Assembly (NCBI GenBank): GCA_023055425.1
Contig: JALGPY010000010.1
Span: 50,900,165 to 50,964,164, forward strand
Source of the DNA: Linanthus parryae
Taxonomy: Eukaryota > Streptophyta > Magnoliopsida > Ericales > Polemoniaceae
Direction of reading: 5' to 3'
Length of the DNA stretch: 64,000 nucleotides
The position numbers were made by a program, and so were the translations under genes. Shown here one piece after another: positions 55,754 to 64,000 of the stretch. The notes under the pieces were generated by a model. The model was not told the DNA's origin and searched no databases. It saw only the letters and a program-made list of their open reading frames with translations. The stretch's first letter is position 1; each line of letters opens with the position of its first letter.

Positions 55754-56959
55754 ACATCAATTTTTTATCGTAACTTGAAGTGGCGTTATGTTTTTTTTAT
55801 ATCACCCGAAGTCATAACATACTGTTACCCAATTTCTTGAAGAGAATATTTGTGCATTCCCCGAATTGAATCAATCAGTTTGTTATATACGTTCTAAATC
55901 CACATGATTATAGAGGCTGTCATGGCTGTGGACGTAAGAATCTAGAAAAGAGATCAAACCCCAATGTGGTTCATGTATATCATTTTAACTTATTGAATCT
56001 TATGTTAAACTCTATGAGAGGTTAGAGTTTTCTTAACCCCAGGAGAGGTTTTATGTGGTTAAATTTGAGTTTGTTGCTATTCATGTCACCAGAAGTGCCA
56101 AATCCATGCACAAAGCATATGAGATTCAATATCAATGGTTGAGAAAATGTTAGATTGATTTCAATCCATGAAGGATTGTAAACACCACCACTTAATTTTA
56201 AATAAAGGCATTGACATTTACGTCTCTTTTTGGGTTTCCTGAAGAAACTTTGATTAGAGAACTACGGCATCCAAGAGATTGCTTATTGTCAATGTTTTAT
56301 TTAATTTGAGGATTGGTTTATACAAAGTACATATGAGACAAATTGATTCTTGAAGCATAAACAAAATATCATTATGGTTATGATCATATTGCTCACGTCA
56401 TGAGGGGGAGAATGGGTCCTATTACATGACATGAGCCAAAATATCATTGTCTCTACGTGTATGTACTAATGCAAAATCCCATTCAATGGATAGCATCTCG
56501 ACAAACAGGTGTCGGTTTGAGTATACACTTTAAGCTTAAAAGGGTTGCCTGTGTACATATGTTGATCCTCCAGAAGGGGATCATAAATCAAAGCATCCAA
56601 AATAAGTTGGGATATGAATATATTGCTCTACAAGATGGGAAAACAAGATTGCGAGAAAAATCTTGAAAGCTTATCATTAGTATGGATCAAAACCAACGTT
56701 GGTAGCCAAATTGCCCTGGAAGAGGCATATAGCTCTGGAAGTAGCTAAAGGTACCTTAATACAATCTTATGATCCTACAATTAATGATTATTATATTAAG
56801 CGCTATACAAATCTTATGGGTTAAAGGGAAAAGTGTTGACTAGATAATCAATGGCCAAACAAAGTCAACAAGTGCATAGATAATTGCTCGGGTACAATCA
56901 TTTTGAATATGTAGAGCATACAAAACCCGAAGCATAAATTACATACTATGCAGAGACTA

Positions 56960-57110
56960 TATATCCGCCGGTAAGCGTGGGATCTATGTAGTTATTATAG
57001 ATTCATGTTAACTATAAAGCGTGAGACTCATGTTAAGGTTCAAAATCCGCTGGTATGCGTGGGATTTATGTTAACGTTTATGTCCGCTTATAAACGTGGG
57101 ACTCATAAAT
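56960..57110. repeat. Repeats with TCCGC...GCGTGGGA core
   Basis: Copies near 56960, 57046 and 57088 share TCCGCYGGTAWGCGTGGGA or a decayed form. Flanks of each copy are roughly complementary (for example TTTATGTCC and GGACTCATAAA), so these also can fold. It is unclear whether they share an origin with the C(A/T)GAA hairpins upstream. Confidence 0.65.
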
Positions 57111-57304
57111 GAGAACATGATATGATATTCATGATGAATTCTCATAAATGCAATAAGCAAGGTTTTAACGAGCCTTGCCAAGATTATTTAGATGGGTTCC
57201 AGAAGAATGTCATCAACGATGCTGAGCGAAATACAATTCACCGATGTACTCTTTTTCCTTAGTCACTGATTTTTTCGCACTGGGTTTTTCATGACAAGAT
57301 ATTC

Positions 57305-57313
57305 AAGGGGGAG
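57305..57313 (+). promoter_or_regulatory. Polypurine tract of the 3.36-kb copia element
   Basis: AAGGGGGAG immediately before the right LTR at 57314, priming plus-strand DNA synthesis. Confidence 0.9.
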
Positions 57314-57516
57314 TGTTATGAAATATGTTATTGGACTGATGTGAATATCGACCACATAGTTGGGTGTATTTTATATAATTATATTCGGGTCCAGAAGCCC
57401 ATCTAATGCCTATATAAGGAGGCTTATGGTTGGAGAATAATACACATCTCAATACTACTCTCCCTATTTCTTGTCTCTCTGTTTATTTCTTGTCTCTCAA
57501 TTGTACGTTCAGAACA
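57314..57516 (+). repeat. Right LTR of the 3.36-kb copia element
   Basis: 203 bases, four differences from the left LTR. Followed by the target duplication GATTT. Confidence 0.95.
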
Positions 57517-57521
57517 GATTT

Positions 57522-57964
57522 CTCATGTTTTGAGAGTCATTTAATATCCCGAATCACGTTTGTGTTATTCATTTCGTTATCCGACTGAGTCAAATAGGTA
57601 CAAACTGGTATCAATGAAGCTATTTCTGTTTTCACCACTTTTCACCAATATGATAGTCAAATATGATCAATTTTTCAGGACTTAGATCAAAAGGTTATTG
57701 AATGAGTATAGACACGTATTATTTCATGATGTGATGCTTACATGACTACTCCATTCACAAGCCGTAACAATAATTGAAAACCAACAAGACACCTAGTGAA
57801 TGAAGATGGCGTTGTAGCCTAATTCGTAAGAAGTATGGTCCATAGTTAAGCCTCACAGTACGTTCTCAAGATAGGAAGGTTGGACTTCCCTGGGGGAGGA
57901 CAAGATGGAATCCGTAATCAAAACTGCTTTCTAGGAGAGCTTCAAGTATAAGATAAAGATATAT
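57522..57964. repeat. Module B2 end and motif R front half (A3)
   Basis: No gene. 57522-57857 matches 35520-35837. Motif R begins about 57858 and is interrupted at 57965 by the short LTR element. Confidence 0.65.
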
Positions 57965-58418
57965 TGTTGTAACAGAACTCTTCTTTCAGAGCTCTGTTAC
58001 CAGTTTTTTATAGCCGGGAGTATTCAAGCAAGAACGACGAAAACAAAACAAGAACGGGATAGATATCTAACGTGGTTCACTAACGAATTCGTAACGAACC
58101 CGCTAGCTACCTCCACGGCCGGAACCAGATATTTTATTGAGAAGAGAACCCGATAACAATGTACGTCGTGGCCGCACCGGCCACGACGGCCACCCGAAAC
58201 ACACCCACCCGACCCACACTCACAAAATCTCTCAAAGCACCAAGCAAATAAAATACCCGTTGTGTGTATGGTGTCACAAACGAAAAACAGCTCCTTTAAA
58301 TACACTTGTGTGTGTTTGGGCGGTGTGACCAAAAATCCAATTAGGAAACGACTTGTCACCAAAGCCAAGTTATTTCCATATGTTTTGCCGACCTTGATTC
58401 AAAGTCCAAACTTCAACA
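57965..58418 (-). repeat. LTR (3-prime in element orientation)
   Basis: 454 bases, with a GC-rich hairpin block near 58168-58195 (GTGGCCG...CGGCCAC). Differs from the other LTR by scattered changes and a short CACCCGACC insertion near 58205. Confidence 0.9.
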
Positions 58419-59497
58419 AATATCCACCTTGACTTGAATCATCTCAGCAACCCGAAATCAGAACCTGATTCTTCTCTTCTCAAACTTGAACCGGATGCGT
58501 CTCCCAGAACCTAAAACGAGCAAGCCTCCTCAAACAGATTTTTTGCTGCTGTATGCGAAACCCGAATCTCCAAATTGTTGCTTCAACTACCATGCATTCC
58601 TGCAACGAATGCTCCCCATGTGGTTGAACTTCCGGAAACAGAAACAACTTCTCCACCCAGATCCGGACTCGAATACATTCACTGAGAAAGCAAGACCGAA
58701 TGTATAACTGATGCGCCCACTTGCGCCAGACAGATGCACCTTGACAAGTGCCCAGATGTCATTCAGACCAGATGCACCAATGACGAGTGCGCAAATTGTC
58801 ATGCCAAACGCGCCCAGTATGCCTCAGATGCGCCAGATGCTCGCCAGAAATAGATCACACCAGATGCAAACTCAATTGAGTGTCATGGTACACGCCCAAA
58901 ACAGAATAGATGCACGCCAGAAAAAACTCGTGCATAATACCCGCCAGAACCAAGATTAGATGACGTTCCAGAAATCTCACGCGCCAGAAGATCCATGTAT
59001 TTGCTCTAACTCCAACGAGTTCCTGCAACGCATGAGCCAAAACCTGATTCATTTCACACGCAAGATGCTCCATGCCGGGAGCCGGATTGCGCGTGAACGC
59101 AAATCGCAAGAACGCCAGATGCGCGTGAACCGCCAGATTCGCGCCAGTATCGAATGCGTGCTGGATTTGCCAGATCCCTTGCACGTCTAATCAAATGCGC
59201 GCCAGATTGGTCCGACATGAGCCTATATAACCCCCTCCACGGGGCTTCAGATGGTGGGTGTACCTGATTCTCTCTCACGAACAGATCGATCTTGATTGCC
59301 AAACCATACATCGTTCTTGGCAGAATCTCGAAACCCCTACCCTCGATAGCCTGCTCCACCTAAATCGTGAAACCCTAGATTTGAGTTCCACCAAAACGTG
59401 AAACCCTAGATCTTGGCTCAACCCTGATCTTGGAACCCCAGCTCTGATACTAGTTTGATAAAACTGATGATACCTGAACCTGGCCCTGATACCAGTT

Positions 59498-59937
59498 TGT
59501 TGTAACAGAACTCCCGTTCTAGAGCTCTGCTACCAGTTTGTTATAACTGGGGGGTATTCGAGCAAGAACCACGAAAGCGAAACAAGAACAAGACATATAT
59601 TTAACGTGGTTCACTAACGAATTCGTAACGAACCCTCTATCTACCTCCACGGCCAGAACCAAATATTTTATTGAGAAGAGAACCCGATTACAATGCACGC
59701 CGTGGCCGCGACGGCCACGGCGGCCACCCGAAACACTTACAAAATCTCTCAAAGCACCAAGCAAATCAAATCCCCGTTGTGTGTATGGTGTTACAAACCA
59801 AAAACAACTCGTTTAAATACACTTGTGTGTGTGCTTGGGCGGTGTGACCACAAATCAAATTAAGAGACAACTTTTCACCAAAGCCAAGTTATTTCCACAT
59901 GTTTTGCCGACCTTGATTCAAAGTCCAAACTCCAACA
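59498..59937 (-). repeat. LTR (5-prime in element orientation)
   Basis: 440 bases, almost identical to 595-1034 in A1. Ends CAACA then TATAT. Confidence 0.95.
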
Positions 59938-59942
59938 TATAT

Positions 59943-62014
59943 GTCAACAATCTCACCAATGCTGCTATTTCACCATGTTGGATAGTGTATCTGGCTACAG
60001 ATTTCCAAATCGCTTCATCTCCAATGTTCTTCTTTTTCCTCATGTTATTGTTTGCGAACTAAAACGAAGAAAATTTAAATAGACAAAAAAAAATCTTTTC
60101 ATTTGAATTAACCTAATAAAAAATCGTCATATTCTTAAAGGTGCATAGAAGAACATGAACTTTCATACAATATCTTAATTGAATCATATGTAATGATCAA
60201 TAAGATTAGAATTCGATTTGATTTCTAAGGGGAATTCTTTCGAACAGGTATGAAAGTATTTTCAATCTATGAAGGGAAAGGATAAATGATTCCTAGATGA
60301 TCACAACAGTCAAATGCATTCAAGTACGTTTAGAACTTGTACATAACCTATATGATATACAAAAATTTATTAATGATTTAGTTGTCTGACATAAATCCCA
60401 CGTGAATTTATCGAGTAATAATCAATCTACAATCTAACCGTTTACGGACACTGAAAACGTCCCTTCTTTGATGGACTTTCTTGTACTAGTAAATAGCACG
60501 GGCTTGTCACGTTGGAAATTTATTTACATAATTCAAGTGATTCAATGTGATTTTCACATCTTATATCGATATTACTTTAAAAGCACTAAATTATACAATG
60601 GTGTAGATATGTGTTTTGGTTATTTGAACTCTCTAACGGAAGACATGCGCCATGTTTATTTGGACTCTATAATCAGTATTGTAAGGAAAGTGTAAGTTCC
60701 TTCAAATTAATGTGCAATATGGCATATTAGTAATCACATAACCTCCATCATAACGTCAACCGCCCCTATTTATATAATTAATTTAATAGCGCAATTAATT
60801 ATTAAATTTGATATCATGTGTTAGAAAATATTTAATATCCACACATGAAAGGGGGTGGTTCTTACCGAGCAACTATTGATCCGTACGAAGCCACTTACTA
60901 ATTTTATATCTCGTATGATTATAATGTCAACATCTACATTTATTCAGTGGGTTAGTAGTTTCAAGTTCCGAGAACCCACTACCTCCAACAAAGTACTTGT
61001 ATGATTAATTAATTAAATTTATGGGTTCATATAAACCAAAAAGAAGAAATAATTAAATTAAGGGAGTTTTGAAAAGGCATTTATGTATGCTTGACAAAAC
61101 ATTCTCAAGATAAGAATTTTAGACTTCCGAAGTCGGGGACAAGATGGAGGTCGTAAGAAAAAATGTTTTTTGGGACACCTTAAGGATAATATAGAGATTT
61201 ATGTTCTCAACCATCTCATAAATGCCGACTACAATAAATTCATCACTAAAAATGCCATCTTCTTCTTTCTTGTTACAATATAAGAAAGCAACATCGTTTT
61301 GGCATTTTAGATTTGTATTATTAGACCAAGCCCAAAGAATGAATCCCAACGTCTACAGAGACCCCAAAAGAATGAGACCCAAAGTGGAAGAATTCAATGC
61401 TAATTTCACGTTTGGAACCACAATGTTAACTAGCTTTAGTCAATCCATTTAATTTATTGTTTTGCCACAAAATTTTAATCAAAAAATATGCACATTAAGA
61501 TAATCTCAGTGCAACTGTAAAATCTCCGAAAAGGGGGATTATGCGGATGAAAATCTATGAAAACAATTGTAACGTGTTTTTTATATAAGCAAGATCATAG
61601 TTTTTTTAAGTTTGTGTATTCAAGAAATTGACCTCTTAGATCTCTAATTTTTTTTTTCTAATGGTGAAAATTAACAATCCACAGTTTCAGCTCATACCAA
61701 ACGTATTTTGATTTTAGTTCAGCTGGATTATTCACCCAGAATTATTTTAGTCAATTTTTCTGATTTTCAGCTGATACCAAAAAAGGCCTAAAGCCCAAAG
61801 ACCATTAGGCATTCATATTCACTCTCTGTAAGTTTATTTGTACCGAGCCATAACTCGAAGTATAATCTCTCCTATTATCAAAAGCTAGTGTAATCCAACC
61901 GTGCAAAATGCGACCGTCCAGTAGCACTGTATTTAAGCCTCATTTTATTCCTCAATTAATAGATTTGATCCTCTCTTAATTTATGCGTTGTATCATGGCT
62001 TCACAACCTGATGC
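59943..62014. repeat. Module A, copy 3: non-coding array unit
   Basis: Nearly identical to 1040-3110, with a few substitutions and single-base indels (for example at 60063 and 61498). Includes motif R (61098-61253). No gene. Confidence 0.85.
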
Positions 62015-62438
62015 TCACTGCTTTTGATCTTACCATGGCAACGAAGACCACCTATCCGTTATTTCTTCTTCCCAATAACAACAATTTAATGCCGTTTACA
62101 TTTCATATGACAAAGGTATTTCCTGCTTTAGTCAGGAGAAAGAATGATATATGTTCGATTCTCGTTCTAAATCAAACAAAGATCAAACATACTCTCCACC
62201 GCCATTCCTTTCCAATGCCACCAGCGCTCCAATAGACACGATTCTCGCATATGCTGAGTTAAGATCAGGCCCTACTTACCCTCATCAACGCCACCTTACC
62301 TCACGAGGGTATAACTCATGTTATCGATCTAAGAATCTTCTAAATCTATTTTGTTATCTCTACAGAAAAGGTAGGCTTGCTTGAATTAATCAAATATTCT
62401 ACATCTATTTGAAATTTATTCGTGATAAGCTTGATGTG
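62014..62438 (+). pseudogene. Chimeric debris: copia gag pieces plus P450 tail (A3)
   Basis: Counterpart of 3110-3535: PNNNNLMPFTFHM, ALVRRKNDICSILVLNQ (62118-62178) and a gag remnant from about 62240. Same breaks as in A1, so it was dead before the duplication. Confidence 0.55.
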
Positions 62439-62447
62439 TCTTTATGG

Positions 62448-62985
62448 ACCAAGAGGTAAAGATAATCAGGGGCTAGCCTAAGAAGCACTAGACCAACTGC
62501 CAGACGTTTAGGGGGAGGCCGAGAGGAGAAACTGTAACATTAGTATCCTTATAACAAACATGCAGATCTAGGTTGACCGAGAGGACCCGAAAGTTTGCAG
62601 GGGAGTGATAGGTGCATGTGATTGAGAGGATATTGTACCACTGGTATGCTGGCATAAACAAAACCGCTGTGTCTATCTGCAATCAAGATATACTGGAAAG
62701 CTGAATAGTAACTTTAGGGCATCCTGGAGCCTAGATCTTTAATCCATCAGTTTCAGACTTAATACTCTCAGGAAATTATACCAAATTTAATTGCTTTTAT
62801 TACTATCTTTATGTACTTCAGTTTAGCTAGTAATCACAATCCCAACCACTCTTGCTTTTTACAATTTTGTTACTAGTTTTGATTTCTGAAAGTAAAATAT
62901 GCACTGTTCTTGTGGGTTTGATTGCAAATACGATACTCTATATTACTTGATCGTATACTTGCGAAAAGATCACACCTAGATTACC
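62448..62985 (+). repeat. Fragment of the Athila-like LTR (A3)
   Basis: Same fragment and junctions as 3545-4076. Ends ATACTTGCGAAAAGATCAC. Confidence 0.75.
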
Positions 62986-63011
62986 TGTCAATAGTTTGAG
63001 GGATTTCCTTG

Positions 63012-64000
63012 TCATTATTAATTGTTTTGTCGATCCTATAACATGATCTACTTATTTGGATTGGGAAATCCCTAATAAAAAGATCAACCTTGTTTATTAT
63101 TATCTTGTTACGTTTTGCATGCATCAACAATACACGAAAATAAATAACAAGACAATAAAGACATGAAAAATAAAAATAAACGTGGTACGGATATGGCGCC
63201 TAAGACTAACATATTCCCAAGCCAATGAAAATATCTATAAGCGCTTAAGTGACAAGCTCATCTCCTTGTGACTTCATCTTTAATCCACGCATCCTAGGCT
63301 TGTGAATCCTCCAAGTCTTGTGGTTTCTTTAGTCTTTGATGTTCTTCTCCATGCCTTGGCTATTATCTAAGTACCTAATTACTAGCTAGCATCTATACTA
63401 AATAGAGAGACCTAACAATTAGAGGAAGAAGACGACATGCATGGCGCAAAAATTTAATTACATTAATTAAAATAAACTAAAACAAATCAAACCACAAAAT
63501 TAAACATCCACAACCTAGGCCATATCCATCCCCCATGCAATAATGCACACAATACAGTTAAAATCGAACTTTAACGCCCTTGGTTGAACTTGGGATTTTC
63601 TACGGTCAAAACGGTCCAAGTGACCCACCAATCACCTTTGCTGAACCCCAAAGGACCGCCCAAGCCGTGCCGAGCCAGTCAGCCCTATCCCGAACGGTCA
63701 AACCGGAGGCTAGGCCAAACCTGACTACGCTACAGCTTGCTTGGCACGCAAGGAAGGTGGGCGGTCAACCCTTGGTCGAAATCCTAGGGGTTGTTTCCAT
63801 AAACCTCCTCCTTCCATGTGTTCTTATTTTCAATTGATGAGAAAACCCCCTTTTTCCCAATTGTTCCTAAACCCCAGTTTTTCAAAACCCAAAAACTCAC
63901 ATAACACGTGGACGAAATTCACCAAATTTTATATCATATGTAAATTGGTTCATTCTCTATTTAATTATATTCAATTAGCATCATTATGCAAAACTCAGTT
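63012..64000 (-). mobile_element. Leader of the younger copia-type element (A3, continues past window)
   Basis: Matches 4110-5097. The primer site and LTR expected next lie beyond the window end. The 85-codon plus-strand ORF at 63580-63837 equals a shorter ORF in A1 and is not supported as a gene. Confidence 0.75.

Larger units (their letters stand above)
54159..57516 (+). mobile_element. 3.36-kb copia-type LTR retrotransposon with TSD GATTT, non-coding interior
   Basis: Two 203-base LTRs (54159-54361 and 57314-57516) begin TGTTATG and end AACA; by eye they differ at four positions. Flanks are GATTT (54154-54158 and 57517-57521), and B1 (around 35515) gives the empty site. A polypurine tract AAGGGGGAG precedes the right LTR. 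Just inside, CTCTTTTTCC and CACTGGGTTTTTCATGAC (57245-57295) match the usual 3-prime end of plant copia elements. There is no intact gag or pol; a 69-codon frame at 56457-56666 may be eroded pol (weak). The interior instead holds hairpins (54793-55753) and CCGC-type repeats (56960-57110). It is probably non-autonomous. Confidence 0.9.
57965..59937 (-). mobile_element. Short non-autonomous LTR retroelement, complete copy (1973 bases)
   Basis: Bounded by TATAT target duplications (57960-57964 and 59938-59942). LTRs 57965-58418 and 59498-59937. Orientation is minus: the primer site complement TGGCCCTGATACCA (59481-59494) lies three bases inside the right-hand LTR, and the polypurine side (plus AAATATCCACCTTGAC, 58419-58434) is at the left. 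The interior of about 1.08 kb has no gag or pol; ORFs up to 109 codons run on both strands without family features. A2 (35945-35960) provides the empty site. The two LTRs differ clearly, so the insertion is not recent. Confidence 0.9.

Noticed and set aside
56457..56666. 69-codon ORF as a copia pol domain
   Set aside because: Resemblance to pol is faint and no catalytic motif is present; mentioned only as a possible remnant.
54159..57516. Integrated plant pararetrovirus
   Set aside because: The element has matched LTRs, a polypurine tract and a 5-base target duplication, all features of an LTR retrotransposon. No pararetrovirus domains are seen.
1..64000. tRNA or rRNA genes and organellar DNA insertions
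   Set aside because: I looked for cloverleaf-like internal promoter boxes and familiar rRNA or plastid sequence and recognised none; the tRNA-like words are retroelement primer sites.

Overview
This is a 64-kb stretch of an AT-rich flowering-plant nuclear genome, probably a eudicot. The evidence is the repertoire: plant-type Ty1/copia and Ty3/gypsy LTR retrotransposons (SIRE-like, Athila-like, Tat-like), tRNA-Met primer sites of the TGGTATCAGAGC type, and intron-bearing cytochrome P450 pseudogenes of the CYP71 (CYP71D-like) type. I see no intact host gene, no rRNA or tRNA gene and no organellar insertion. Species cannot be named from the sequence.

The backbone is a decayed tandem array of two modules. 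Module B holds P450 pseudogene pieces (30043-35500 and 48290-57860). Module A is mostly non-coding, with copia debris and small P450 tails (1-7683, 35838-46745, 57858 to window end). Read left to right the order is A1, B1, A2, B2, A3. A1 (1-5097) and A3 (58909-64000) are nearly the same sequence and share retroelement insertions that A2 lacks. Either the array was recently copied with a period of about 58.9 kb, or two haplotypes were joined in assembly.

Between A1 and B1 about 22 kb of nested retroelements is inserted. A minus-strand SIRE-like copia (7684-14042) has its LTR, a third ORF and pol, but lacks gag and protease. It is followed by the 3-prime end of a Tat-like gypsy (14043-15690), unclassified sequence with a captured-gene look (15691-18150), and a plus-strand Athila-like gypsy (18150-30028) with gag remnant, protease, RT, RNase H, integrase, an extra ORF and the 3-prime LTR. 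A solo LTR with a perfect 5-base target duplication sits in the Athila 3-prime UTR. A2 carries P450 tails, a copia gag and a second Tat-like LTR. B2 carries a 3.36-kb copia element (54159-57516) with near-identical LTRs and a 5-base target duplication. A 1.97-kb non-autonomous LTR element (57965-59937) opens A3 and, truncated, the window.

The P450 module never forms a working gene. Each B copy has an upstream broken gene whose exon 1 middle is inverted in place, and a downstream two-exon pseudogene with a stop at codon 4. Loose C-terminal tails follow.

The most unusual signals are non-coding. Three unrelated retroelements carry different short palindromes, each arranged as pairs about 20 bases apart, so that every pair can fold as one hairpin. 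In two of them the palindromes lie in the spacer between pol and the third ORF. The 3.36-kb copia element carries a separate series of hairpins with a conserved loop and changing, self-complementary stems.
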